Assembly: GCF_963576675.1 (NCBI RefSeq)
Contig: NC_088918.1
Coordinates: 39,155,501 to 39,219,500 of the forward strand
Length of the DNA: 64,000 bases
Source of the DNA: Euphorbia lathyris
Taxonomy: Eukaryota > Streptophyta > Magnoliopsida > Malpighiales > Euphorbiaceae
Direction: 5' to 3'
Shown: in pieces, positions 23,001 to 36,142 of the stretch
Layout of the letters: each line of letters begins with the position of its first letter
Numbering within the stretch: the stretch's first letter is position 1
Made by a program: the position numbers and the translations under genes
The notes under the pieces: generated by a model
Told to the model about the DNA's origin: nothing
The model's database searches: none
What the model saw: only the letters and a program-made list of their open reading frames with translations

Positions 23001-24261
23001 ATGGAGTCTGATGGTGAGAATGGACAATCCGGTAATGTGTCTAGTCATGGTTCAGTTGGTCATGTTCATGTGTTTGGGGGCACAGAACATATAGGAGCTT
23101 CAGGACATGCAGGTTATCCTTAGGGTTACAACCAGTTTGAACAGATGATGGGAATCTATTTGGCTCAAGGTCAGCCTCAGCCATGTGTTCAAGCTCGTCG
23201 AGATGCGCCAATCTTTGATAAAAATTTTAAAAGGCTTAAAAGATGGGTGCAACAGAGTTTGAGGGTAGCACAGATCCTGATATAGCTGATAAATGGTGGG
23301 CCAAGATTGAAGATGTACTTGAGAACACAGAATGTCGACTAGACTCAATGGTCAAATATGTTTCTAATCTTTTCACTGGAGAAGCTTTAGAATGGTGGAG
23401 ATCTATTAAAAGGATAAGAATTAGAACTGAAATGACATGGGATATTTTCAAGAAGTTGTTCACTAATAAATACATGCCAATGATATATAAAGATAGGAAC
23501 AAACAGGGTTTTTAACCCTTATGCAGGAGGATATGTCTGTGGCTGAATACGAGCTTAAGTTTAACACTTTAGCCAAATATGCACCTGCAAATGTGGCTAC
23601 ATAAGAAGCAAAATATCGTAGGTTTGAACATGGTCTACACCCAGATGTTAGAATGGGGATTCATGAACATGAAACGAGCTTTAGATTGTTAGTAGAATCT
23701 GCACTCAGAGCTGAGGAAATTGTGAAAGATAGAAAACAACTTTTTATAACCAAAAGGGCTAGATTTGATACAGAGGGTCAGTCTAGCAGGCCATCAAAGA
23801 GAGGTGGATTCTCAGTTTCTTCTAGAGGTCATTCTCAACAATTTAGAGGTAGTAGTAGTATCCATCGTGGTGGGACTAGATCATGGGGCGAATTTGGAGA
23901 TGTTTTGAGTAGTGCTCCATCTGTTGGTAGTAACAGATTTTCAGGTGGTCGGTTTAATAGTGGTTATAGAGGAGGAGCAAGAACAACATATTTTCTAGCT
24001 TGTCAGACATGTGGACGGGTACACAGAGGTGAGTGTTGGGGACCTTCTCTGTTTTGTGGCAGATGCGGCCGATCTCACACAGGAGAGTGTTATGGTTCAT
24101 TTAAGAAGGGTACATGTTTTGAGTGTGGAGAAACATGCCATTATCGTAATGATTGTCCCTTATTAGTTGATAGAGGAGAGAGAGTTAAACCTCAGTCTAA
24201 TATAGCAGGTGGTGCAGCTGGAGTGGATAGAGGCAGAGGCAAAGGTCGAAGAGGAGGTAGA
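23001..24261 (+). pseudogene. gag: Tekay-like gag, degraded
   Basis: The likely start is the ATG at 23001 (MESDGENGQSG). Recognisable parts are the capsid region with DKWWAKIEDVLENTE and LFTGEALEWWRSIKR (23280-23420), SVAEYELKFNTLAKYAP (about 23535-23590), and a CCHC zinc knuckle CFECGETCHYRNDC at about 24115-24156 that follows a cysteine-rich repeat region. The reading is broken by a TAG near 23122, a frameshift near 23240, a TAA at 23513-23515 with a frame change, and a TAA near 23604. The protein would package the RNA. The frame ends inside GGR at the edge of a 1.9-kb insertion and resumes in the same sense at 26166. Confidence 0.85.
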
Positions 24262-26165
24262 GTGTTGGGGTTTTGTGTCCTATAGTCAATTGTTGCAGGA
24301 TACAAACTTATTGTAAATGAATTGTTCTTTATATCATTTGTTTTAATGAGATATATGTTTTATAACTATATAAAGGCAATCCCTTTTAAGCACTAAATAA
24401 AGTCTAATAAAAGGAAATCTGTAAGTTTGTTTAAAGTGATTATAAAGTGTTCATACAAGCATGAAGTGAGACAAAACTTTATAATAAACTAATAAACTTA
24501 AAACCACCCCAAGTCAAGTGATATGTTTAGGATTGATATATCACTGTTGAGACTTGTATGTAACAATGTCTTCTGTCCGACAGAAAGCTGATCTCACAAG
24601 CTTCATATATACAGATATCTGGACAGTTACATAGATCCGATGAAACGTTGTTCATTAGGATTGGGGATCCGATTTGAGATAACAGGATGGGTAGATTCAT
24701 CCTTGTCAACTGTTCATCTCATTGGTATTAATAGGTATAACTAATCCTCAGACTCAAAGGAATGTTAATTGGTCATCCTGAATTACTGAATGTGAGACTT
24801 TGATCCTGTGGTCCCACGATCCTTAACAGAGATGACTCTGGGGTGTGAACTGCAAAGGTTGGGTGTCACAGGAAGTAATTTCAGAGTAGTTATACATTGG
24901 ATTGAGCATTTATCACTCCCGATTAATGGGAGATACATCCAAGGATCGCTTGTGGAAGACTTGACTCTAAACCCTTGCAAGGTGATAGCTTAAGAGTAGA
25001 AATACAGATTTCACTTAACCTATCTTTTTGAGTTGACTCGGCCAATAACAAGTAAAACGAACGTCTCGCTATATGTGACTTGACATTACCCATAGTCATA
25101 AGATTCAGTTCAAGGATGTAGTTGATAAAGGATCGTATTATACCGTAACTAATACGGAAGGGTTAACGACAGAATCAACCTGTCTTCTTAACGGACTCTG
25201 GGGGAATGATTACAGACTTACCAATAACATACTCTGTACATCATTCCGTTATGCAAGGGATTAAATATAATTCTTGAAGAAATTAATTTAATAGGTTGCA
25301 TACGGCCAGAAGTAGTAAGGACCTAATGGATCACACATAAGACTTGGAACCAAAAGAGAGATGGATATGATTAATAGATGGAAGCCCAATTGAGCCCAGT
25401 AAGGCCCAAATACAAGGAGGGGGCCAAAATTTGTATGTATTAGTAAGGGATTGATTTTATTCCATTAATCCTAATTTTATTAGGATTATGAATTAAATTA
25501 ATTAAGAGATAATTTAATTAGGAGTTTTAATTAGATTAATATTCTCCTATTATTATCCAATTAGGTTATTTATTATTATCCTAAATATATTAGATATATA
25601 GTGAGATAATAATTAGGAATCCTTTTCCGAATTGGATTCCTATTAAGTAACCTATTCCTATCTAACTAGGGTTTAGATACAAGCTAATATATATACCCCT
25701 CCCTATAGTGAATTTCGACCAAGCCCTTAGCCTCCCCACTTGTGATTTTCGAAATTACTTAGTGAGAGAGAGAAAAGAATTCTATTCCCCAAGTTCGTGG
25801 ACAAGAATTCATACGGCATTCCATCGATTGATTAATCTTATTTTTGAGAGAGAGGGATTGATTAATCTTATTCATCCCTCTTTCTCCTTGATCTTGTGTT
25901 GGTTAATTAGAGGCAATCTATTTTGGTTGCATCTCATAAAGGTTGATTTCATCTTAGCCTCACCGTATTAAACTTTGTGGTTGGAACCTCGGAGAAGAAT
26001 TGTGGGCGCTTCTTTAACAACGGTAGATTGTTCATCGAAAGATATTCCTTCTTATCCCTCTTTATATGAAATAACGATTAACGGATTCTATGGTTAAAAG
26101 GAAATAGGCTAAAATTTTTATATTTCCGCTGCTATACCTTAGCCCTAATTTCCTTTATAGAGGGG
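24262..26165. mobile_element. Non-coding LTR-like insertion (probable solo LTR) in gag
   Basis: The gag reading (GGR) stops at 24261 and resumes at 26166 with HDAPMGGQ. The direct repeat GGTAGA sits at both edges (24256-24261 and 26165-26170), so about 1.9 kb was inserted without disturbing the frame. The insert begins GTGTTGGGGTTTTG and has no coding capacity. It carries a TATA-like AATATATATACCCC stretch near 25690, and its features resemble a large Copia LTR. It lacks a clear TG...CA pair at the repeat edges, so the exact ends and class stay uncertain. Confidence 0.55.
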
Positions 26166-26170
26166 GTAGA

Positions 26171-29100
26171 CACGATGCTCCTATGGGTGGACAGACACAA
26201 AATTTACCACAAAATAGAGCCTTCAATATGACGAGGGGTGAAGCTCAAATAGCACCAGAGGTTATATCTGGTACAATTTCTATCCTTGATACCTTAGCTT
26301 TTGTTTTGATTGACCCTAGATCCACTCATTCATATATAACACCTGAGTTTATATTGAAAATAAATGGGAAGGTAAAACCATTAGGATATGATGTGGGAGT
26401 TATCCTACCAGTTGGGAATAATGTTATTGTAAATCAAGTTCTGAGAGATTGTCCTATAAAAGTGAGGGGAAGTGAGTTCCCTATAGATTTAGTAGTTATG
26501 GGATTTAGAGAATTTGATATTATTTTGGGGATGGATTGGCTGTGTAAATATGAAGCTAAAGTTGATTGTTGTTCAAAGGAAGTTGTGTTACATTTTAATT
26601 CAGAATCAACTGTGTTATTTGTTGGGGAGAGAAAGGTTGTGCCTTCTTGTTTAATATCTGCAATTCAAGCAATCAGATGGATTAGAAATGGGTGTGAGGC
26701 ATATTTAGCTCATGTTGTGGACACTAGGGAGGATGGAGGCAAATTGGAGAATATTCTAGTGGTGAGAGATTTTGCAGATGTATTCGTAGGTGAACTACCA
26801 GGATTACCACCCCATAGGGAGATTGATTTTCCTATTGAGACCATGCCAGGAGTATCTCCTATATCAATTGCTCCATATAGAATGGCTCCAATGGAATTAC
26901 AAGAATTGAAGAAACAAATAGAAGAACTGAGAAGGGGTTTATACGACCTAGTACTTCACCGTGGGGAGCACCTATATTATTTCTGAAGAAGAAAGATGGA
27001 AGTATGCGATTGTGTATTGATTACAGACAACTGAACAGGATGACAGTGAAAAACAAGTATCCATTACCACGGATTGATGATTTGCTAGATCAACTTAGAG
27101 GAGCTCATCATTTTTCAAAGATTGACCTAAGATCGGACTATTGGCAGTTGAGAGTTGCAGAAGCTGGCATACCTAAAACTGCTTTTCGCACAAGGTATGG
27201 TCATTTTGAGTTTCTTGTGATGCCTTTTGGCTTGACTAATGCTCCTGCATCTTTCATGGCATTAATGAACAAGACTTTTCAGCCATATCTAGATAAGTTT
27301 GTTGTGGTATTCATTGATGATATCCTAGTGTATTCGAGGACTGTGGGTGAGCATGAACAACATTTGAGAATTGTTTTGAAAATTTTGAGAGATAATTAGA
27401 TGTATGCAAAGCTGAGCAAATGTGAATTTTGGATGGATGAAGTTGTATTCCTTGGTCATGTGGTGTCAGGTGAAGGGGTTCAACCCGACCCTTCCAAAAT
27501 TAAAGCTATTGATGAATGGGAACCGCCAAAGAACGTTACAGAGCTTAGGAGTTTTCTTGGATTAGCTGGTTATTACAGGAGATTTGTAGAGGGTTTTTCT
27601 CTGATTGCAGGTCCATTAACTAAATTGCTGAGAAAGGGAGTTGTATTCCAGTGGAATGATAAATGTCACCAAAGCTTCGAGGAACTAAAGAAGAGATTGA
27701 CTTCTGCACCAATGTTAGTGTTACCTTCTGAAGGTGGTGGCTTTGTTGTTTATACAGATGCCTCGGGACAAGGTTTGGGATGTGTTCTAATGCAAAATGG
27801 GAAAGTCATTGCATATGCTTCTAGGAAACTGAGACCTCATAAGATGAATTACCCCACACACGACTTAGAGTTGGTAGCGGTCATCCATGCATTGAAGGTA
27901 TGGAGACATTACCTATATGGGGAGACATTTCAGATTCTCACTGATCATAAGAGTTTGAAGTACATCTTTACACAAAAGGAGCTGAAACTAAGACAAAGGA
28001 GATGGATTGAGTTATTAAAAGATTATAATTGTACAATAGATTACCATCCAGGAAAGGCTAATGTGGTTGCAGATGCTTTGAGTCGAAAGAGTGTTGATAT
28101 TGTGGCTAGTATGAAGAGTTATAGTGTGAATTCACTAGTGCGGATGCGAGCCATGGATGTGCAGTTAGAAGTAAATGAAGTAACAAGTTTAATGGCTACA
28201 CTACGGGTAAAACCAGATTTGAAGGAAATGATCCAAGAAGCACAATGGCATGATCCTTATTTACAGAAAATGAGAGATCGTGTACAACAAGGTAAAAGAC
28301 CTGATATTTCTGTGGAAGATGATGGGACTATGATGATAGGTAGTCGATTATGTGTTCCAGATGTAGCAGATTTAAGATTAGAAATTCTACAAGAAGGACA
28401 TAATTCTCCTTATGCTATGCACCCAGGAATGATAAAGATGTACAGAAATTTGAGACCTTTTTTACTGGTGGCCTACAATGAAGAAATATGTATCTGATTT
28501 TGTTTCCAAATGTTTGACATGTCAACAGGTTAAAGCTGAACATCAAGCTCATGTGGGAAAACTAAAACCTTTAACCATACCAGAGTGGAAATGGGAGAGG
28601 ATCACTATGGATTTTGTGATGGGATTACCAAGAACAAGGCGTAGACACAATAGAATATGGGTGATAGTGGATAGACTTACGAAATCTTCTCACTTTCTAC
28701 CGGTTCAACAGACAGACTCGATGGATAAATTGGCTGGACTTTATATGGAACAAATTGTGAGATTGCATGGAGTACCTATATCTATTGTTTCAGATCGTGA
28801 TCCTAGATTTACATCTAGATTTTAGGCCAGTTTACATCACTCCCTGGAAATAAAATTGCATTTCAGTACAACTTTTGATCCACAGACAGATGGACAATCA
28901 GAAAGAACTATTCAGATCTTAGAGGATATGATGAGAGCTTGTGTTCTTAATTTCCAAGGTGAGTGGGATATACATTTACCTCTTATGGAGTTTGCTTATA
29001 ATAATGGTTATCATTCGAGTATAAGCATGGCACCTTATGAGGCATGATATGGAAGACCGTGTAGAAGCCCTATATGTTGGGATGTTGAAGGAATGAGGCA

Positions 29101-29665
29101 ATTGGAAGGACCTGAGTTAGTCTAGGAAACTGTTGAGAAGATCGATGTCATAAAGAAGTATTTAAAAGCTGCGCAGGAACGTCAGAAAGCCTATGTGGAT
29201 CAGCACCGAAGGGAGATGAAATATAAAGTTGGAGATAAAGTGTTTTTAAAAATATCCCCATGGAAAGGAATAGTTCATTTTGGCAGAAGAGGGAAGTTGA
29301 ATCCAAGATACATCGGGCATTATGAGATCATTGAGAGAGTTGGACCATTGGCTTATAGGTTAGCTTTACCACCAGAATCGTCTTTAATACATGATCTATT
29401 TCACGTTTCAGTATTAAGAAGATATAGATCAGATCCAAGTCATATGATTCCTGAACCTAAGATTGTAATAGTGAACACAGACTTGACTATTCGTGAGCAA
29501 CCTTTAGAAATTTTAAGACGAAAAATGAAACGACTCAGAAACCGTGAAATTCCAATGGTTAAGGTGAGATGGAGTCATAATCAAACACTTGATGAGGCAA
29601 CTTGGGAGGTAGAAGAAGATATGAGGACACAATATCCTTACCTATTTGAAGCTTCTGGTAAGTGA
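26171..29665 (+). pseudogene. pol: Tekay-like protease, reverse transcriptase, RNase H, integrase and chromodomain, degraded
   Basis: Domains in order: protease (26183-26600), whose active site reads VLIDPRSTHSYI where D-S/T-G is expected; RT (26750-27400) with [34 protein letters not shown] and the catalytic FIDD box; RNase H (27700-28080) with [12 protein letters not shown] and [12 protein letters not shown]; integrase zinc part (28340-28540) with [11 protein letters not shown] and CLTCQQ; integrase core with [21 protein letters not shown] and DGQSERTIQILEDMM; and a chromodomain-like tail to 29665. Breaks: frameshift near 26935-26990, TAG at 27397-27399, frameshift near 28460, TAG at 28823-28825, TGA at 29045-29047 and TAG at 29123-29125. 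It cannot support transposition on its own. Confidence 0.9.
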
Positions 29666-29686
29666 ATTTCGGGGACGAAATTCTTT

Positions 29687-29700
29687 AAGGGGGGAAGAAC
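29687..29700 (+). other. Polypurine tract of the Tekay-like element
   Basis: AAGGGGGGAAGAAC lies directly before the 3' LTR, the place where plus-strand DNA synthesis is primed. Confidence 0.8.
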
Positions 29701-30909
29701 TGTAACATCCCTAAAACCCTAACATATGAGTCTTCCCACATTCATATATGTTTTCATAATTGAATACATACATTTTAGATTCATCTCATTGTCCGTAGAA
29801 GTTTCGAATGCATAATGCGATTACCGTGCGATTAGTAGGCGATTAATGTGTCGTTAAGATGTAACGATTGGTTAATTGAGTTAGGACTTAAATGAATGAA
29901 TGAATGAACTCATATGTCCTAAATTGATTAACTTACACTTTAGGAGGGCTGAATTTGAGGTTTGTGAGCAAGCACGAGGTGTCACCCCCATATTAAGACA
30001 AAATACACCTCTTTGATTTAAAAAGATGTATATGTCTCAATTCTTATCCTTTGCTTCCCAAATTTCGACCAAAGCTTCAGTAAAAATTATTTGTTCATAA
30101 CCTAAACCTCTTCAAAGAAAACTCTTCCAATTTCTTCCATTTTCAAGCCAAACAAGTTAAGTTAGGAAGCATACTAGGAGACACAACTTGAAGGTTAGTA
30201 TGTTGTTTTAGCTTGTTTTCTATGAGTTTGAGATTATGAAATACCTAGGTATGATCATAGGATTTGTTGTGGATGAGTTGTGATTGAGTTTGTTGAGTTT
30301 TGATGTTGTTTAAAGTGGTTATAGGCTGTCCAAATGAAAGATATGTATCAAGTGCCCTAAACAGAAATATAGGGTACTGCTTTTAGTCATCTTGGAGCAT
30401 GTTTTTCATCTTGATATTGTTCGAATTTGAAGATACATAAAGAATACACTATGTTCCTATATATGTTATGAAACCCTCTGTAAAATATGGGACTTTAATT
30501 CCATATATAGATGAAGAAAACCTAGATGGAACATGACTGCCTCGAAATTGAATGTCATGTGAGGCAGCCATGTTGATGTAGCATTTTTAGGACCTTAGAA
30601 TCAGAAATTGAGAAAGTTTCTTTATACAAAAGTGTTCCTAAATACTTGAATTATATGTCTGTAAAAGGATTTGGCAATCCATTATGTCTAGTTTCAGTAG
30701 GTTCAAAAAATAGGGCATTTGGATTCATATAGGGAAAGTTATGGCAGAATATGTGCAAGTAGGTCATGTGATGATCTAAGACAAAAGGATTAGATTGCAT
30801 GAACTTTGTGGAGTTAGTGTCTTGTAAATCATATAGCATTCATTAGTTTATATTTTCATTAAATTTATATTAAGGCTAATTGTATAAATGTTATGTGACA
30901 TTAGGAGGG
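29701..30909 (+). repeat. 3' LTR of the Tekay-like element, first part
   Basis: It starts TGTAACATCC like the 5' LTR and aligns with it up to TTAGGAGGG at 30909, where the outer Athila is inserted. It lacks about 155 bp near 30682 relative to the 5' LTR. Confidence 0.9.
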
Positions 30910-31165
30910 TGTTGTCCTCTGAACAGACTCTAGCAAGTGCACTAGATACAAGTAATATCAAAAATTTTGGAACTTCAAGACTCGGGTAGTTAAGATCAAC
31001 ACAAGGCTATCACCACACATCTCAATCATAACAATCGCAGTCTGTTTACAAGATTATGGGCATAAAACAAAGAATATTTACTAAGGATAGTTAAAGATTT
31101 CTATTTGTACAAACCAAAGATCACAGGGGGATAACTTATTATTCAGAAATTTTACTACACTAACA
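30910..31165 (-). repeat. Short 3' LTR of the outer Athila
   Basis: Its tip TGTTGTCCTCTGAACAGACT and the next 18 bases match the 5' LTR tip at 52428, but beyond about 40-45 bp the two LTRs have no visible similarity. The block is about 256 bp against 1271 bp for the 5' LTR. The inner boundary is placed at a TGTTAG (minus strand) near 31165 and is uncertain. Confidence 0.55.
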
Positions 31166-31212
31166 ACTTGTTCAAACTTTTATCATGCTTATGCACACAG
31201 ATATTGTAATGT

Positions 31213-31226
31213 CCCACCCCCAAATT
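31213..31226 (-). other. Polypurine tract of the outer Athila
   Basis: On the minus strand this reads AATTTGGGGGTGGG, preceded by an AACATTGAGGACAATGTT segment typical of the 3' region of Athila elements. Confidence 0.7.
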
Positions 31227-31355
31227 AGAACGGAACATTGTCCTCAATGTTATTATGAACAAAAGCAGCATCAACATGCTAAAAGTCGAGTGTAAACAAA
31301 TGCAAAGAAGGGGTATAAGTGTTACCAGATGATTGGATAGCGACAAATTGAATGA

Positions 31356-32706
31356 TCAGACAGGCGGGGAAAGAGAGGAATCAACCTCTCTATCCACATC
31401 AGGAGTAGTGCCCTCCCCTTTTGAGGAGGCAGCGACATTAGTAGTTGTTTCAGGTTTAGCTCTTACCGGACTCTTGATTGAGGCACTAGAGGGACTCTCC
31501 TTCCCATGTTCTTCCACACAGAGGTGTTTGAGCATCTCAATCTCGCTCTGATGCATGGCATTTTTATGTTCTAGAGCAAAGATCTGTTCTCTGCAAGCTT
31601 GGGTTTGTGCAAACAGGGCATTGAACTTGGACATGATGTCTTCATTGGAGAGTTTGGCACATTTCTGGTAAAAGCCAAGATCCTTGGCTTGCTCGATTTG
31701 CTCAGACTCGGATGACACCGATACAGTAGGCTCATTTTTCCTCTTCCGACTTTCAACCCTCTTGGCCTCCACAAAATCGGACATCCAGACCCATTTCCCA
31801 TTCACCATCCTCCCGAATAACATGCTCTGAAGGCTTTTTAAATCTATTTGGTCCGGGTAGTTGACCACTGTGAGACGGTTCTTGTCTTCTGGTTTGAATA
31901 CCCCAATGGCCTATGCTATTCGAGTCATAATGCTGCCACAGCATATGACGGATGAGTTTTTCCTTCTAAAAGCGCTAATGTACTCCCCGAACCAAAAACC
32001 AAGGTTCATCCTGCGCCCCTGTACCATACTTCAAAGAGCCGTAAGGTCTGCATGAGGGATAGTGGCCTGGTTCTCGCACGCGAAGATGTTGCTGGAAACC
32101 AGTTTATGCAAGTACTGGATGGCGTAGTCCTCAATACCAGATGCTTTGGATGCACTACCATCGTAACTTGGCTGGCCAGAGATTGAGCGCCAGAAAGTCG
32201 TTGGGTCAAACTCGTCCGGGGTTTTGGTGAAAGCCCCTTTGTACCCATCAGAATCCACGTCATCGTCATCCGCAGCGTCGAGAAGGTTATTGAATATGTT
32301 CAAGGATGGCCGTTGGGTATGGGTCATCAGCCGGAAACTGAACTTTCCTTCTTCATCTGGGTCGGTGATCTCAGGATCGTGTTTAAAAGTGGCTAGAAAC
32401 TCCAAAGTGAGTTCTTTGTACGCTGGTTCCTTCATCTCAAAGAAGCAGCCAAAATGGCCCGCTTCCATGGGTTGCTTCACACGTTCCTCAAGCTTAAGCT
32501 TTTTCAGCGTATCCCAGCATATCGTTCTTACCGACCCAAATTCGAGTTGAGCCAAATCATCATAGTATTTTTGCACAGCGGCATCCTTAAACCGAGACAG
32601 TTTCTTTACCAGTGTCTCATCCGGTACAAACGCACCATCTTGCCTTTCGCTTTTTCTTTCTTTGTGCCTTCAACTTTTACTTGTTTCCCTGAGCCTCGAG
32701 TCCTCA
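31356..32706 (-). pseudogene. ATHILA-type ORF downstream of pol (outer element), degraded
   Basis: Minus-strand start MRTRGSGKQVK at 32706, then a frameshift near 32620, then a frame to the stop at 32031-32033, then a continuing frame 31868-31356. The central part (YKELTLEFLATFKHD, FRLMTHTQRPSLNIFNNLL, TTFWRSISGQPSYDGS, IQYLHKLVSSNIFA) resembles the ATHILA ORF-1 protein family found after pol in these elements. The last part has a KRKNE basic stretch and a heptad-like segment (ACREQIFALEHKNAMHQSEI), suggesting a coiled coil. The family's function is unknown; it is often called env-like by position only. No signal peptide or membrane span is seen. Confidence 0.75.
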
Positions 32707-33381
32707 TCCTGCTATAGCGACTAAATAGGGACACCCAAAGATAATTATCAAACAAAATATTGGGGAAAGGTGTGAAAGAGAGAGTGTAGAACAATTTTAA
32801 ACTAGGGTCCGTAATACAGTCAATCCTTTAAGTAGAAAGACGAGTGAAACGGCCTGTTGCCAGAACCGTCATTATGACGACGTTCCAATGAGCGCCACCT
32901 GTATGTGTGGTTGTGGCAACAGCCGCGTCCAGTCGAAGAGACGCTTAGGGCAGCGAACGGTTACTTTTTGAGTTTGAATTTACTATACCCTACCTACTTT
33001 GGTTTTACCGAGGGAGGTGCGACAGTAGAGTATAATAAGTACCAAACGAACAGATGGATTTGATGTTCACTTTATTTGCCCTATGTTAGTTTACCAATGG
33101 ACTTCTCCCCAAAATATCATTTCAATCTCCTTTTTAAAACAAGTAAAAAGTTAAAACTTTACCCTTATAGAAGGGTAAAAGTTTTACATCTTTGCTCGTT
33201 CAAAGGAATTAACTTAAGTACGGACCATCAGATGACACGGAATTAATCTTAACCAGACTAAACAATGCTAACTAAAATTTTGCAAAACTGTAAAATAAAG
33301 TATGAAAGTGCAAGGTTACTTGTGCTATAATTGGTGTTTGTAGCGGACACCCTGTTCTTGATTCTATTGGCTCGGGGGGTC
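32707..33381. other. Outer Athila spacer between pol and the downstream ORF
   Basis: Non-coding spacer of the element; no further gene or repeat recognised. Confidence 0.6.
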
Positions 33382-36137
33382 CTAGAAGTGGACAGTGTCA
33401 ATCTTCCTTGTGTGATCATTCTCGAGATAAGGTTTTAACCTTTGCCCGTTCACCTTGAAAGGTTCATGACCCTCCTTGCCAATTTCTACTGCCCCGTGAC
33501 CGAACACTTTGTTCACCGTATACGACCCTGATCACCTTGATTTCAGCTTTCCAGGGAACAGTCTGAGCCTTGAATTGTACAACAGGACCCTCTGTCCTTC
33601 TTGAAAGGCTTTCTCTTGGATTTTTCTGTCGTGGCATTTCTTGGTCTTTTCCTTATAATTCACCGCGTTTTCATAGGAAAACAGCCTGAATTCTTCCATG
33701 TCACAGAGTTGTAATCTTCTTTGTTCGCCCACAACCTGTTTCTCAAAATTCAAGAAAGTTAAAGCCCAAAAGGCTCTATGCTCCATATCTACTGGTAGAT
33801 GACAGGACTTTCCATACAACAATCTAAATGGGGACATTCCAATGGGTGTCTTATATGCAGTTCTATACGCCCATAAAGCATCGTCAAGCTTGTTTGCCCA
33901 GTTTTTCCTAGAATTGCCAACGGTTTTTTCCAAAATTCTTTTGATTTCACGATTTGAAATCTCCACCTGTCCACTAGTTTGTGGGTGGTAAAGTGTGGCA
34001 ATTCTATGAGAGACTCCAAGCTTGCCCATCAGCTTTTCAAATTTAGCATTGCGAAAGTGGGTTCCTTGATCACTAATGATCGCTCGTGGGACACCGAATC
34101 GGGCAAAAAGTCTTTTTAGGAATTTTACAACCACACGGGCATCATTGGTGGGACTTGCAATTGCTTCAACCCACTTGCTCACATAGTCTACTACAACTAA
34201 GATATATTTATGCCCGAAAGATGTAGGGAATGGTCCCATGAAGTCTATGCCCCATATATCAAATATTTCACAAACAACAATGTTATTGAGGGGCATGGCA
34301 TTTCGAGCTGAAATATTGCCTGTTCGTTGGCACTCATTACAAGTGCGTACAAACACATTGGCATCCTTAAAAATGGTGGGCCAGAAAAAACCTGATTGAA
34401 GTACTTTGGCTGCACTTCTGCTCGCGCTATGATGTCCTCCTGCTTCTCTATCGTGACAATGGCTCAAAACAGTCGGTCCTTCCTCTTGAGAGATGCACTT
34501 GCGAATGATCTGATCGGCGCACAACCTGAAAAGATAGGGTTCCTCCTAAAAATAATATTTGATTTCTGCATAGAACTTCTTCCTTTGGTTAGTGGATAGG
34601 TTATGAGGTTTAAGTGAACTAGCAAGGAAATTAGCAATGTCAGCAAACCATGGAGCAGGCTATATAGTATACAGACGTTCGTCTGGAAAAATCTCTACAA
34701 TTTCTAGTTGTTCCTGGCTGCTCGGATGAGAAATTCTAGACAAATGATCAGCCGCTACATTTTCGGTTGCCTTCTTATCTTTGATCTCGAGATCAAACTC
34801 TTGAAGTAAGAGCAACCACCGTATCAGCCTTGGCTTTGCATCTTTCTTTGCGAACAGGTAGCATAACGCAGCATGGTCTGTGTAGACAATGACTTTTGAC
34901 AAAACCAGGTAGGGACGGAATTTGTCAAAGGCATAAACTACCGCAAGAAGCTCCTTCTCTATAGTGGTGTAGTTCTGCTGAGCCTCGGATAATGTTTTGC
35001 TTACATAATAGAAAGGCCGGAATTTCTTCTCAATCCTTTGCCTAAGTACAGCTCCTACACATGTATCGCTAGCGTCACACATCATCTCAAATGGTTGTTC
35101 CCAGTTGGGTCCTGCCAATATGGGTGAGTTGATCAGCTTGCCCTTCAATAGTTCAAATGCCATGAGATAGCTTGTATCAAATGAGAATTCCACATCTTTA
35201 TATAGCAAGGCTGACAAGGGTAACGCGATCTTTGAGAAATCCTTTATAAACCTTCGGTAGAACCCTGCGTGTCCATGGAAACTTCTCACATCCTTGACAT
35301 TAGTTGGTACAACAAGTTTCTCTATCACCTCCACCTTGGCTTTGTCTACTTCCATCCCTTTTTTAGAGATTTGATGCCCGAGAACGATCCCGCCAGTAAC
35401 CATGAAGTAGCATTTCTCCCAATTCAAGACTAAATTGGTCTCCCTACATCACACTAGCACAGCCTCAAGGTTGTTCAGACAGCTCCCAAATGAATTTCCA
35501 TAGACAGAGAAATCGTCCATGAAGATTTCCACATTCCGTTCCACCATATCATGAAATATAGACATCATACACCTTTGAAACGTAGCTGGGGCATTGCATA
35601 ATCCAAATGGCATTCGTCTGTAGGCATATGTCTCGTAGGGGCATGTAAACATCGTCTTCTCTTGATCTTCACTATGGATGGCAATCTGATTGTACCCCGA
35701 GTATCTGTCAAGGAAACAGTAAAATGCATACCCTGCCAAACGTTCTAGCATCTGATTAATGAAGGGCAAAGGGAAATGATCCTTCCTCATTGCCTCGTTG
35801 AGCTTTCGGTAGTCCACACAAACTCGCCATCCTGTTATGGTTCTTGTGGGGACCAACTCATTTTTCTCATTGAGGACCACTGTGGTTCCTCCTTTCTTCG
35901 GCACAACATGAACAGGGCTCATCCAGACACTATCGAAGATGGGATAAATGATTCCTGCATCCAACAGTTTGATCACTTCTTTCCGCACAACCTCCTTCAT
36001 GTGGGGGTTCAGTCTGCGTTGTGGCTGGACAGACGGCTTATGATCTTTCTCCATCATAATTCTATGAACACAGACTGTCGGACTAATACCCTTGATATCA
36101 TCAATTTTCCACGCAATAGCATCCCTGTTTTTTCTTA
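33382..36137 (-). pseudogene. pol: Outer Athila reverse transcriptase, RNase H and integrase
   Basis: One minus-strand frame runs through the whole region. RT (35450-36100) has [47 protein letters not shown] and the catalytic FMDD box. RNase H (34700-35250) has [13 protein letters not shown] and [14 protein letters not shown]. Integrase (33530-34500) has the H-H-C-C zinc part ([10 protein letters not shown]...CNECQRTG) and core residues in [17 protein letters not shown] and [15 protein letters not shown]. In-frame stops: TGA 35449-35451, TAG 34660-34662, TAG 34546-34548, TGA 33532-33534; there is no frameshift. The upstream end is cut by the inner Athila; its N-terminal continuation lies just beyond 49705. 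Confidence 0.9.
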
Positions 36138-36142
36138 ATACC

